Positions 32,641-46,182 of a stretch of 64,000 bases of DNA are shown piece by piece. Position numbers and translations under genes: made by a program. The stretch is from the NCBI GenBank assembly GCA_020310875.1, contig CM035407.1, positions 88,983,632 to 89,047,631 of the forward strand, given 5' to 3'. Under the pieces are notes generated by a model. That model was given only the letters and a program-made list of their open reading frames with translations, did not search any database and was not told where the DNA came from. Within the stretch, counting starts at the first letter, position 1. Every line of letters starts with the position of its first letter. The DNA comes from Ceratopteris richardii (taxonomy: Eukaryota > Streptophyta > Polypodiopsida > Polypodiales > Pteridaceae).

Positions 32641-34538
32641 AGAATATCCGATCTAACGCCAAGATTCCTATTTCTCTTCTCAAGGAGTGGGTGGCGTGAT
32701 GAGGATCACCGGGCAACCACCTTGCTTCACGTTGGTTTTAGGTGTCGGGAAGGAGGCGAGGAAGGAGAGAGCGGTGCGGGGTTGGATCAGGCCTTGGTGT
32801 GGGTCGTTCTCCTTGTTCGGCAAGCGGCATCTACGAGTTGGGCACCTCGCCGTCGATCTGCCAACTCATATTGCACGTCGTGGGCCCACGCCTGCGAAAT
32901 GAAACAAAAATGCTCAATGATACAGTGTAAATACAACTAGAGTCTTTCCAATAAATGTCAGTAATGCAGATCAGTGATATAATAGGCTACTACAGTGCAG
33001 ATCAGTGAATACAATAGGCCGCTACAATGCAGATTGATAAAATACAAATATGAGCCGCTAGAGTGGGGATCGATAAATACAATAGGCCGCTACAGTGTAG
33101 ATAAGGTAATACAATGTAAAATTCCCGCTACAATGCAAGAAGGCATAGTTGTCGGGAAGGAGGCAAGGAGGCAAGATTGGCTCATGGTTGGATCAGGCCT
33201 CGGCGTGGGTCGTTCTCCCTGTTCGATGAGCAGTGTCTACACGCTGGGCACCTCGCCCTCTGTATGATGACTCATATTGCACATCGTAGGCCCGCCCCTC
33301 AAGAGAGAAAGGACAAGCAAAAGCTCCCGTGCATGGAACGTAGTCGTCGTAGATAGTAAAATCCAGAGAGCGTGTGGAATGAAACAACAATGCTCAGCGA
33401 TATAGTGTTAATACAACTAGAGTCCTCCAATGAATGTCAATCATGCAGATCAATGATACAATAGGCCGCTACAATGCGGATTGGTGAATACAATAGACCG
33501 GCACAAAGTGGATTAGTGATACAATATGCCATGATAGTGAGGATTAGGTAATACAATATGCCGCTACAATGTGGATCATGTTATACAGTATAGACTTCCT
33601 GCTACAGTGCGAGAAGGTGCCCACGATCTTCTCTTTGGTCTTCATGGTAGGAACTTTACTTCAAAATATGGTCTCTGCTTTTTGCTTCGGGTCTCCAAGC
33701 CTTCTTCAAATAATTTTCTTCACTTCATAAATCCGTGATAACCTAGAAAGAAGATCCGCAAGGAAAATCCACGGGGGAGATTCTCTTTACTTTGGGTCTT
33801 CAAATCTTTCTTTTCAAATCATGAGAAACCGCCTAGACCTAGAAAGAAGTTCCACACAGGAGATCCACGGGTGGTATAATTTTCACTTTGGGTCTTCAAA
33901 CCTTTTTCTTCAAATACTCTTTAATTCATATAATCATCCAACATCAATACCTGGACGAAAGATCCATAAGGAACATCCACGAGAGAGGCGATCCACGAGG
34001 CATATAATTCTTCACTTCAATTTTCAAACTTCCTCTTCACTTCATGTAATATTCTTCAAATCATGAGAAACCTGGAGAGGCATTCCATGAATGAGATCCA
34101 CGGGGTTATAATTCTTAACTTTGGTCTTCAAATCTCTTACTCTTTACTCCATATAATCTTCTTAGCAAATCATGAGAATCCTAAACCTGGGAACAAGTTC
34201 CACAAGGAAGATCCACGGGGAGTATGATTCTTCACTTTGGGTCTTCAAACCTTTCTCTTCACTTCATATAATCATCCATCATCAATACCTATAAAGAAGT
34301 TCCACAAGGAAGATCCACAGGGTACTCTTTCTTCACTTCAGTCTTCAATCTTCAGAAACTTCTTTTTTACTTCGTATAATCCTCCAACATCAAAACCTAG
34401 AGGGAAGGTCGACAAGGAAGATCCACAAGGGTATAATTTCTTCACCTCGGTCTTCTAATCTTTTCTTAACTTCATTTAATCCTCTTCAAATCATGAGAAA
34501 CCAGGAGAGGTGTTCCACAAAAGAGGATCATGGGGGGC
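32641..34538 (-). repeat. Long LTR-like repeat D, part 1 (interrupted by B)
   Basis: Minus-strand counterpart of D' (3858 to about 3100). It holds two copies of a GC-rich block with GGTTGGATCAGGCC...GGGCACCTCGCC (about 32740-32870 and 33150-33270; D' has one at about 3690-3830), the CCGCTACA(A/G)TG array (about 32940-33610) and a tandem array of about 100-115-bp units containing TTCCACAAGGAAGATCCACGGGG (33650-34538). The exact LTR end near 32660 is not resolved. Confidence 0.5.
33650..34538 (-). repeat. Tandem array of about 100-115-bp units, left of B
   Basis: About eight units, each with a TTCCAC..GGAAGATCCACGG core, then TATAATTCTTCACTT(T/C) and CTTCAAAT(C)ATGAGAAACC. The array continues to the right of B at 48607-49080 with about four more, so element B landed inside it. 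Confidence 0.8.
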
Positions 34539-35116
34539 TGTAGCTCAGTGATGAGTAGCACCTCCTTTAATGTCAATTCGGGAAGACATGAGGATGGTAT
34601 GAAGACCTCAAGCAAGTGAAGGCACAAATGTGTGAGTGAGAAGCACACCAACATGCACACACATACACACATACACACACATGGCAAGAACAAAGAGAGT
34701 AAGACAATGGAATCACTTCTATTACAACCAAGTTCTCATACAAGTTCAAAACTACAAGAAGCTAGCTCCAAAAATGAGCTCTCTAGCTCTATTTATAGTT
34801 TTTGACTAGCTTTGGCCCTGTCCAGACCTAGTGTCTGGCGTAGTTAAAAAATAGGTTCCAGGGCTTATTTGAGGGCTCAAACGAGGTCTAAAAAATATGA
34901 AAATTGGTAGGCAAATACTAATAAAGCTCCTCAAGCTCGAGGACTCCTCGGCTTGCACAAAATGGAGCTACAAAAAGGTGAAGTGGTATTTACAATGGTT
35001 TTCAGTGATGATAATCACTTTTATAATAGTGTAAGGATTGAAAAAATTTAATGGGTTGCCTTAGTGCTAAATCTGCATGTACGCCCGTACTTTCTTCTTC
35101 CTGTATGATGCCAACA
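34539..35116 (-). repeat. 3' LTR of element B
   Basis: 578 bp; plus-strand ends TGTAGCTCAG and GATGCCAACA. It pairs with 48028-48606. A TATA box TATAAATAG lies on the minus strand at 34789-34797. Confidence 0.95.
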
Positions 35117-35130
35117 CTCTCCCCCCCCCT
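35117..35130 (-). other. Polypurine tract of element B
   Basis: On the minus strand AGGGGGGGGGAGAG directly precedes the TGTTGG start of the 3' LTR. It resembles the GGGGGAGAG end of the tract in element I. Confidence 0.85.
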
Positions 35131-38100
35131 AACGTCTGTCGTCTCTGATAGACCTTTGCTCCACGGTTTGATCGATGTAGTGCTGTAGTACGTCGATTGC
35201 CAATTCTTGTTCTCTGATCTGTAGTCTCCTGGCCAGGTCTCTTTGAAGGGCATCCCAGTTAATTGTGCCAGGCATGTCAGGTTGTGGAGTGGTGTAGAGC
35301 TCTGAGTGCATTGTCTGTTCGCACGTGAATAATTGTAGTAGATGGGTTGGGCGTGGCATGAATACTTCTAAGTGTGATTCCCAAAACCCCATGGTGAACA
35401 TGTCATCAAAGGTTTGCTTGTAGCAAGTAGGGAGATATCTGATCCTCGCATGCCATGCATAAGCAACTCAAATACTCGGGGTCGTGCTCATATCATAAAG
35501 CAAGTCATAATTACCATTTATGAAGCCCGGAATTGGAGGCTGGCTGTTACATACATTGCAAAAAGTCTTTAACACTACTTGCATCATGTCCAGGATTTTG
35601 AGCATCATCTGCGTGGTGACATCAGGCATGGGATGTAGGCAGGGCATCCAATGTCTAATAGTAGCCATCATGTAGGCTACAGTTGGTGTGCCTGTTGGGG
35701 GTGCAATGGAGGGGTAACTTAGCCATTGTTTGCAATTAGTATTGTTCTGAACTTTGATGGCAAATGCCTTCCATGATCTTCTTCGTTGCACTGGCCCAAA
35801 GCAAGGTTTATACTTCAAATGCATGGGAGCGTGATCCCATGTTCGTAGCATCTCTGGATAGGTCTCAGTAATTTTTGCCTCCAGATAGGTTGGAATATGG
35901 CACCTTTTCTAGCTTCTTTGGAGATGTCCTCTGGTTGGAATTGTGTTGCAAAGGAAGGATACCTATTGGTGACTCTTTTGATTTCAGTGTTGTAATTTGC
36001 CAAGAGCACAAAGTAGTGCTTATACTGTAACTCTGAACTGGTTATTAAGTGCCTAGTAGCCACATGCTTGAAATATTCAGATTGGAGTATGGTCTCCTCA
36101 ATGGTTTTCATGGCTAGCATCTGATTTGCTATACGCTCTTCGTGAGTGTGGCCCATCTCTTCTACCTGCTTCATCCATGCACGAGGGGGTTCCTCGTATG
36201 TATCCTGTCCCTCGTCAGTGATTCTGCCTCCTGGAAGAGGTTGAGGCTCATAATTATCTTCAAATGTTTCTTCCACTGGAATGACAATGGCCTCCTCTTC
36301 TGTTGGTTGATCGGGTGGAGAGGGAGGTCGTTCATATTGTAACAACTTAATCTTTAATTCTGCAACTTGTTGGTATAGCTCAAGTACCTCATTGGCCGTT
36401 GAAGATTCGAGCTCTAGTGAAGTAGTAGCATTGACCATCTCTTTAGGTTCTGGTGGGTGTGGTGGGGGCACTTGGGATCTTTGTAGTTCATTTACCTGGT
36501 CTGCCAGTTGGTCGTGTGCTTCCAAGAGGTCGCATAATCTTCTAATACCTGCTGAATGTGTTAATAGCTTGGAATTTGGCGGGGTCTATAGGTGCCCCTA
36601 GGGTGTTTTCGATAGCTGCTTCTAAATTCTCTTGGTTTTGTTGTTGTAGTCTTGTATTCTGTTCTTGAGTAGATGCTAAGTGGCGGCGAAGTAAGGCCAT
36701 GTTTCTTTGTAGTCTGGCATTGCGGGCCAGCTGATCTCTGAGTTGTTCTTCAGTCGCCTTACCCGTCTCTGTATATTTGGCTTCGAGCTTTGCATGAGAT
36801 TGTTGGAGAGAGGTGACCTCATGTTGCAATGTAGCATTACTCAACTCCAAGGCATTGACACATGCCTCGAGGTGGGATGACAAAGTGCAAAACTCTTTAT
36901 TGTTTTCTTCCAATAACCTGTATTCCTGTTTAAGCTGGGTCACAGCTTTGAACATAGTGTCCAGTGAATGACAAAATGACGTGGATGCAGAGGTGGAGGT
37001 CAAAGATGAAAGGGGTTGGGAAATGGGGAAGGGAAAAGTGGATGTTGTGCTGACAGTGGGTGTATGTGGTGATGTTCATGAAGGTACAAGTGGTGATGTT
37101 GAGACAAAAGTGGTGGTGAGTGGTCTGGTGGAGGGTGAAATGTTCATGGGATCGGACGTGATTGTGTGTGAAGTGTGAATCATGAATACTAGAATGGTGG
37201 GCGGTGTGTTAGTGGTGACCGTGAATGTGGGGGAGGTGGTGTGGGAAAGGGACTTTCTATTATTATTCTCAATTTGTTGAAATATATTTATAAGGTTTGC
37301 CAAGAATGGAGGTAGGGTGGTTTGTGTAGGTTTTGGGAAGGTTAAGAAGGGCCCAGTGGGTTGGAGTTGGGAAAGAGGAAATGTAGTGGTGGGGGAAAAT
37401 GGATGTGTTAATGTTTGGGTAGGGAGATGTGGTTGTCCAATAGCTGGTTGATAAGATGGGTGACCTAATATGGTTTGATGGGTGGTAGGGTGACCTATAT
37501 GAGGTTCAAAAAATGGGCAAGAAATGATAGAGGTAGGGATAGGTAAGGATGGCAAAATGGTGGTGTGCGGTATAGGTTCAGTAAAGATGGTTGTGGGTTG
37601 TTTAGTGATGCTAGTGGCAAGGGGTTTGGTAGGTTGGGTGGGAGGTGATGGGGGAGATGGTATCTGTGTGCTATCGTCATGTGCATCAATGTTAGTGGGG
37701 CTGGTCATGTGCACATCATCCTGAGTTGTGGTAGGGAGTGAGGTAGAGACTTCCATCTGAATCATTTGTCCCCTTCGCGGTCGCGTATCAATCCTTCCTT
37801 GGTCGTATTGAGGGGTGGTACGATATACCATGGTCCGCATGGATTCCACTATTCCACACGTATCTCCCAAAAGATTCAATGATTCTATAAAATGAGGGTC
37901 TACATTCTCCGCCTGCAGCATCTGGTTCACCATTGCTCTATTTGCCTCTTCTGAGAGCTTATGCCTTTTTTCTATGTGCTTTATCGTCTTGTAGAGCCGT
38001 TTGAGTTGTGCAGTGTAGGCAAGGGCTTCCTCTTCACTCTCCTCCGATTCATTTTCCTGTGCCTCTTCTTGTTCATGTGTGCCTTCAACATGAGTGTGTT

Positions 38101-38473
38101 GTGCCTCATCTTCCCAATGTACTCGTCGTGCATCACTCTGTGGTCGTCCTCTCTGGGACGATGATCCGAGACTGTCAGTGTCTGAGAAGAACTCACTCTC
38201 AGATAACTGTGTTGTTTGCAAGAAGCTCTCAAAGTCAAAGGATGTATCCTCTACCAATGTAGCCATCGAGGCAAGCTCAGCATCCGTGGGTAGTGGAGGG
38301 GCTGATGGAGTGGGTTTTACCACACCCTCTGATTGTGGTCGTTGGGGATGGATCGTGAATGGGGCTACTTGTTCTTCTTCTCTAAGGGGGATTTCTGTGG
38401 TGGACTCACGAGGAATAAGAACATGTGAAAGTGATCCACGCATTCTTTTAGCTGGTCGGAACATCATAAGCAA
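35129..38473 (-). pseudogene. ORF2 remnant of element B
   Basis: Four overlapping or adjacent minus-strand frames: 38473-37076 (basic start, acidic middle, long Pro/Thr-rich low-complexity stretch), 37003-36542 (coiled coil), 36525-35815 (more coiled coil, then a globular region with MLRTWDHA start of the next), and 35851-35468 (C-terminal domain with KQWLSYP and MLKILDMMQVVLK). The last aligns with ORF2 of element I, showing that the extra ORF is shared by the two families although most of it has diverged. The N-terminal domain seen in I is missing, because the remnant begins right after integrase. Confidence 0.75.
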
Positions 38474-41400
38474 GGCATCTGTAGATGATTCTTGTAATGG
38501 CTCTTCTTGGCTGCATAGATTCCTACTACAGCTCTCAATCGTGTCTCACCTAGACGTTCAAGATCGAAGATTCGAAATGAGAGCTCATGGCCTATCCACT
38601 TGTGCTCCTGTGCTACTCTCAATGTAGGTATCAAAAAGTCCAATGGTAGCACTTCGTTTTGGCCAAATACCATTTGAAAGGGAGTGGCTTGGAGTACTGT
38701 TTTATAGGCCACTCGGTATGCCCAAACAGCGTGGTGTATCTATTGGTCCCAATCAGAGCGTTTATTATTCACTAATTTGGTGAGCACATTGCATAGAATC
38801 TTATTTGTGCTTTTGGCTTGTCCATTGGCTTGTGGGTGATAGGGGGCAGACTTCTTGTGTACTACCAGGAACTCTTGGAGAAGATTTTCAATAACTTCAT
38901 TCAAGAAGTGAGTGCCTCTATCACTGACTAGCTCTATAGGTATCCCGTATCTGGTGAACACATTCTCAAATAAGAACTTAGGAGTGGTTTGTGCGTCATT
39001 CTTCGTTGTAGCTTTCACTTATACCCACTTGGTTAGATAGACTATGGCCACAATGATGTATTCATGTGAACCCTTAGCTGGGGGATTAATAGGACCTACG
39101 AAGTCTATTCCCCACTTAGAGAATGCACGTCCACCCATCATAGGTTTTAGTGGCATCTCATCTTTGCATATAGGATACTGAGTTCGCTGACAAACATCAC
39201 ACCTCTTCACGTAGGTATGTGCATCCATGTGAAGGGTTGGCCACCAAAGACCTGCAAATAGTATTGCCTTGATCACCCTATCTGGTCCAAAGTGTCCTCC
39301 TGCTACACCTTGGTAAGCAGTTTCCAATATCTTGAGGTATTCGCTCTCATGGACACACAGTCTTAGGTAACTGTCTTACTGTCTTATGTAATTGTCTTTA
39401 CCACGTTTGTATAAATTATCACCAATGAGTGCGTAATCTAAGGCTTCTTGTTCCAAACTTCTTTGTCTAGCCAAATTCATATCTTGAGGGAATGTTTTTG
39501 TCCTCAGAAAGGCTACTAATGGTTCACTCCAATCTGGTATTAGAGACACTTGATAAAGAGTAGCATGTTCCACTGGTGGTTTAGTGCGGCAGATCGGACA
39601 TTCTTTGCACATTCTATGGACATCAACTTCCATAGTTGGCCAGTGTACTCCAAGTCTCCTCAATGTCTGTAAGGTTCTTTGTCTCGAGTAGTGTTGCTCT
39701 AATGCACCCACATGTGCTAATTGCAACCACTTCGTGTACTCGTCCTCTTCCACACAACATGCTAATACTCCTTGATCCGTATGTTTGTACATACTTCCTA
39801 CCATGATATGATACTTTTGGGATTTTACGACCTCCCTATCTTGAGTGTTTACTACTGGATGCTTAGGCCCATATGTCAGTACTGGCACTAAGGGCTTGGC
39901 CCACTGTGGTACAACTTCCAAATTAAACAAGTAAGCATCAGGAAGATCATCCAATACTCCTTGTGGGGCCTCTCCTAAAGTGAGCCTCGAGAGATGGTTT
40001 TCTCTCAAATGAGTTTTGCCTTTCCTCACCACAACCTCAAAGTCGTATTCCATTAGCAAGAGGAACCATCTCACGAATCTGCCTGTATTGCATGGTTTGT
40101 TTACCAAGTACAGTAGAGCTTGGTGATTTGTAAAAAATCTAAACTTATTTGCAAGCAAATAGTGTCTAAACTTTTTAACCGCATATACCATGCTCAATCC
40201 TTCTCTCTCAGTAGTGGTATAATTCCGTTCAGCCACATTTAACCCTCTACTAGCATAGGCAAATGGAAGATCCATATTACCTTCATCTGTACGTTGTGCA
40301 AGTACACACCCAATAGCATAATTGGATGCGTCCACATGCACATGGAAGGGCTTATTCCAATCTGGTGTAGTCAAGATTGGTGCTCAACACAATCGCCGCT
40401 TAAGCTCGGTGAAAGATTTCTCACATTCCTCCATCCACTCAAAATTAGTCAAAAGTCCGTACAAGGGCTTTGCAATGATGGCATACATGTGTATGAAGCA
40501 TCGGTAATAACCACAATGCCCCATGAAAGCTTGCACTTCCTTGACATTCCTTGGCCTAGGTAGTTTTGCAATGGCTCTCACTTTCTCCTCATCCGTGGAT
40601 ATGCCATTCTTTGACACTATGTGTCCTAGAATTTTGCCTTGCTTGACCATGAAAACACACTTTTCTGGGTTCAGGCAGACTTGATATTCTCTACATTTGT
40701 CAAAGATTTGTCTAAGTTCAGGTATATAGGTCGGTCTAATGTTGGAATGAGATCAAAGATCATCAACATAGACTTCCAAATTTTTCCTCAAGAATTCTTT
40801 GAATACATGGCACATTAATCTTTGGAAGGTTGGAGGAGCATTGGTAAGTCGAAAAGGGATTACCCGAAAAAAAAATATGCCCCACTCTATGGCAAAAGCC
40901 ATCTTATGCTGATCTTCTGGTGCAATGGCTACTTGATTGTAGCCAGAGAACCCATCCAGGAACCTGTACACTTCCTTTCCTGCTACCCTTTCTAATAGAT
41001 GCTCAGTGATAGGAAGCGGACAACTATCTCTGATAGTGGTTGCATTAACCTTCTTCAAGTTAATGCATACACGTAATTTGCCATTCTTTTTGGGCACCAC
41101 TACAATGGGGGATACCCATTCAGTGTGCTCAATTTCATAGATAAATCCAGCTTCAACCAAGTGATCTATCTCTTCTTTAATCTTGGCAGCGTAGTTGTCA
41201 TTGTATATGTAAGGCTTCTACTTAGAGGGTCTGGCATCTGAGGTCATGGGGATTGTATGTGAGCATATGTCAGGGTCTACACCTTTCACGTCCTTGTAGC
41301 TCCAAGCAAATACATCTCTGTACTCTCTTAGCAAATCTATCAACTCTTGCTCTTCTTCTTCCGTCAGGTCATGCCCTATGTAGGTGCATCTTTCTTCTCC

Positions 41401-44400
41401 CTCTTCTATGGCTACAACTATTTTCTTGGGAGTTTCCTTGCTATCATAGGCCTCTCCTGATTGTGCCTCGCATTTACACATTCTTATCATGACTCTCCTA
41501 TCGTCTATCTCATATTTTTTAAAGTTTTCAGGGACCTCAAACAAGGATTCTTCTTCCTCCGAGTGACTTCTCTCTTCTTTCTTTTCTTTCCTTCACTCCT
41601 GGTGGTCACGTGTGTGGTTATTCTCACATCATTAGTGAGCTCTTCATGTCTCTGAGGGTGAACTTCTACTTCATAGAATTATTCTCCATCTGATGCAAAT
41701 TGTGGGTCCATAATGATTGACTCTAGATCAGAGTCACTTGCATCCTCGAATGCATCAGTGCTAGGTTCACATTCTTCCAGAACCAAATCTCATAGTCATC
41801 CTCATCATAGTGCCATAGCCATGTCCATTGTTCTTCATTGATGGCTACATCCATTGTTGCTAAAATTTCTGCCTAGCCATGAGGCTCAAATTCTTCGTCA
41901 GGGAACACGACGGGTGCATAGGTTGGGTCTTGAACCGATCTATGAGTTTCCTTCGCACCTATCTCTCTGGATTTCTCTCTCTTCTCCTCTTCTACTACAA
42001 CTTTACACATCCACAAGTGGGTGTCTTCATGCATCCATGAGGATCCTGATCCTATGGAGTGCACTGACTCTGTGTCATCCTTGGCTCTATGGATGGGATT
42101 CCATTGAATAGGCAGTACACCTCTATGAGAGTAATCCTTGAGATTGACTTTGGTTGTAACACCTAGGTGTTGCAAATACAAGGAATTGGTCCCCCAATCT
42201 TGTACCACTTGCAACTTCCGCATGAATGGCCTTCCCAAAATCATCTCGTAGGCTCGGTTTTTGCTAAAGTCCCATATAGCAAAAGTATGCTCGAACTCAA
42301 ACCACATCTAGTGAGAGTTATTCCTTCTAGCAATCCTAAGGGCCTCTCAATATGACCATCGGCCATCTGCAATTTCATTCTCGTTGTCTTGAGTGCTCGC
42401 TTGCCCCAATGCTTCCATAGCGAAGTGGTAGCAATTGCAACTCTTGCACCTGAGTCCAAAATTGCCTTGGTTGTGTATCCTTGATGGGTAACTGGGAGAT
42501 AGGTATTTCCTTCTTCTCCTTCACTCATGTCTCCTATCTTATCCAATGGTATTTCTGGCACTATTCTATGAGATCCTACCTAGGAATGCAATTTCGTTAC
42601 GTCTGGCACTTGTTTGGCCACATGTTTCCACAATTCAGGCTTAATCTTGAGTAGCTCTTCTAAAGTGGGGTTGCACTGCACTTTTGTTCTTTACTACCTC
42701 CGTATTCCTAGGTATGATCGAATCTTTGTTTCTTATCATGACCGTGGGTGCGCTCATGCATGTTGACTTAGTTTCCCATGGGCCTGTGAAATGTGGTAAC
42801 TCTTGCAAGGAATTAGACTCAAAATCTAATCTCTCATGAGATTGGGCACTCTCCTGCTCTTCTAAATAGAAGGGATGTCTTGTGGGAATTGATCATGTGC
42901 GTCATCCACAAGTTCAACGAGAGGAGGGACTTCACTTTCCTTTGCCCACTTCTCTTATTGAATCTCTCTCAGGAACTGTGGTGAATATCTATTCATAGAA
43001 GAAGAGGTGTCAGGTTCAATGGAGTTAGGCACATAAGATTCCTGGGGAGGAATGCTTATTCTATCACTTGCCCTCTCCTTAGCCTGGTAGGTGGCTCCTT
43101 TCCCAGAGTTTGCAAGTAAACTTTCCAATCTATCTAATAGACCATCAAAATGCAACGGTGTTCTACTGGAGCTAGGGCTATTGAACAAGTGGCTGGCTTC
43201 AAACATGGCTTGTGCCAATTCTACCATCTTAGCACAAAGTTTTGTTATCTCTACCTCTAGATCGGCTCTAGGGTAACATTTATCATGATCTGTTACATTT
43301 GGCCCTTCTTGGATTCTGGCCTGATATGCTTTAAGCATCATGTCTAGATCCTCAGGAGTGGGATCGGCTAGGACTGATCCTACTCAGTGGGTGGTGGGTG
43401 GGTTATGTGTGGTGGATTAGAAAGTTGGGGAATGGAAAGTGATGGGTTGGCGGGAGGTGGAAAGGATGGTGGTGGTGGGTCAGTGTGAGAGTGGTTTTGA
43501 GATGTGAGTTCACTTATCTTTGCTTTGGTTTCTCTCAAGCTTTCTTCAAGTTCGCTCATTTTCTGTGACCATTGTCTTTTCATTCTCTCGCGGCTATCTC
43601 TCCATGCTCTCGTCCTTTTCTTGTTTATACTCTCTGTCTCACTAACCTCAGAACTCTTTTCCTACCCTACTCCTTGAGTTTGCTGCAAGGCTTGAGCTCT
43701 AGTGACCACATGCGCTAGGGTGGTGGAAGTTACACTTCCTGTAGAGTCTACTACTAGTCCAATGACGTTGATAGGAGTGATTTTTGGCAGGTTAATGGGA
43801 TTCTTCGAGCAATCTCGTAAGAGATGCTCTTTTTCGCAATCTTGACAGAAGCTGTGAATTGTCACTGGTTGGGGTTGTGTAGGGGCAAGCAGTGGACAAT
43901 CACGTATGAGGTGATCTCCTTGACATCGGAAGCATGGTCCTCTAGGAAATGGGGGTCGTACCTGCCTAGGTTGAGGTCTAGAGTTGGGGTTTGTGTACAT
44001 GACATTTGCATACTCAGTCTCCCCACTAGGTTCACTCGGGTCCTCATAATAGTATGACTCGTCATGCTCAGGTGACTGCATGTAATAAGCTTGTGGGATT
44101 TCAATGTGAGTAGAGTCAAAACTATGATCACCGGGATCACTTTCTGACAGCAATGGTGTCACTGGCACTATGGCTCTATTCAATTTCTCTTATGCAGTTG
44201 TGTACTTTACTGGAATCACATTGGTTGGAGCAGGGGGTTGTTGCACTAACACGGGTTGAGGCCTTTGTTGGGTTTGATAGGGTTGTTGTGGTCTACCATA
44301 TTGTTGAGGTGGGTACTGGTTCTGGTATCTTACTTGTTGAGGATGTGGTTGTAGGTACGTTTGCCTAACTGCTTGCTTATTGTATGGGCAATCTTGTGTG

Positions 44401-46182
44401 GTGTGATTGGTGTACCTCCGTTCTATGGTGCAGTATTGGCTACTATGATTCACTTGGGTTAAGCCATAATGAGACATATGTTTGCCATATGGTCACCTCC
44501 ACATGTATAGCATCGTCTCACTGGGGTGAATCGGGGTATTTGTTTGCTCGATACACCTAGTTTCTAAGCTACTTTCTCTGCTAGTTCCTCAATAGATGTA
44601 GATTGTCTGGAAGAGAGGTTGGAAGAGCTATCTGAATCTTGGTAGATCTTTGAAAGCTCCAGATCCTCTCCTAGATTATCCTCTATGTCTATAGACATGC
44701 GTACGCATTCTTCTATGGTCCTAGGGTCCTTCAGGTACACATATGATCTCAACTTTGTACTCAGCAGTCCATCTAGGAATAAAGCCACCTGTTTGGCTGG
44801 AGTGGACAACTCTAGAGCAGGGCATCTCTCTAAGTATTGCCTAAACCTTCTTCCTGCCAGTCTAACAATCTCTTGAGGTGTTTGCTTGAAGCTGTGAATC
44901 AGTGCGGAAGTGTTATGTTGTATGCCACTCTTAGAGAATTCAGTGATGAAAGCCTCGAGAAGTTGGTCTATGATTCTGAACTGCCTCTCATGTAGTGGTT
45001 CAAACCACGTAAGAGTTGTGTTTCTAAGAGTTAGGCCAAAAGCATTGTATTGTGTGAATAGGTCCTCAACCTGTTCAGCTCTCAAGACTTGTCTAAATTC
45101 GGCCACATGATCGTATGGGTCTCCAGTGCCATCGAAGTAATTCTTCATGGACTTAACTAGTTGTGTAGGTCTCAAAGTCCTTGTGTGCTCTCTAGGTCTT
45201 GGCAGAGGGAAGTCATCTACATTTCTTGGATTTCTTGGAGCTCTAAATCTCTCGGTTTCTTCTCTATCCGTTTCTGTTCTCATCCTCTCTCTTCTGATTG
45301 GGTTGGCAAAGCTTACCTCTAGCCTATCTCTACTTCTGTCTCTTTGAGCCCCATGAACTTGGGATGTTCCCACCCCTTGGTGGCCATACGAGACATTGGA
45401 TCTTGGTTAGGGAAAGATAAATTCACCCTTCAAAGTGTAGGCATGCCTACCATGCTTGGTGACCATGAAGATTCTCTCTGACGTATTGTCCAGGTAAGTT
45501 ACTTTGCCAGGCTATCAGGATCTTTGAACTCATAGATCATGATCGTTCCTACTTCATTCGCCTGATCAGGCTTATACCTCCAAAAAGCTTCATCAGTCTC
45601 TCAGTTTAATGGTAGATCTATGCTTTTGTTGTCCTGGGGCACCCACTCTGGTGTGAGGATTCTCGTGAGAACTGATTTACCTCAAGGGGTCCTAGGCTCT
45701 CTTCCCATGTTCCCTTGCTCTATGTCTCCTATGTCTGCTTCTGGGATCACAATACCAAATTCGTCTGTCCTGTCTGGGTGATCCGTGACTACATACATAG
45801 TTCCCTCTTTGTCCAGGTATGCGCCATTCTCAAAATTCATTGCTGGATGTTCTAGTCCAATAGGTTGATCTGGGTTTTTAATTTGGACTACGGATCTTCT
45901 TAGACCATCCTCATAGATGTAAGCACCTAATCGGTTGGTCCTAAGATATTCAAGTTGAGTCTTGTAAGGACCTTCAACCTTTTGTAGGTAGGCCACACTT
46001 GAACTTCTCGTGGGTCTCTCCATACCTTGAGACATCTCTGATTCGCTAGTCTCAGAGTTAGTTTGGTTTGAATAATTGCTCAGTTGCTGGACCCAAGACC
46101 TAGCAGTGTGATTGACACTAGCTTCAGAGGATTTGAGGCTTTGTCTGTCTCGGCCTATGTGTCTTCCTAACCTAAGGTTCAT
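38464..46182 (-). pseudogene. Gag-pol pseudogene of element B
   Basis: Start at 46182 (MNLRLGRHIG, as in I). Minus-strand blocks in order: Gag N-terminal (46182-45682), Gag core (45373-44564), zinc knuckles (44477-43662, with CYTC..., CFRCQGDHLIRDC and CQDCEKEHLLRDC), linker (43583-42955), retropepsin (42561-42241, LDSGARVA), RT (41544-40753, YVDD at the end), RNase H plus first HHCC (40374-39376), second HHCC (39327-39019), integrase core (39018-38464, SDRGTHF and NGQAKST, in which the catalytic Glu is Lys). Stops include TAG at 41218-41220 and 38740-38742 where I has Gln, TAG at 43662-43664 where B' has Gln, and TGA at 45682-45684 where B' has Arg. The frame ends inside the integrase C-terminal region; no second protease remains. 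Confidence 0.9.
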
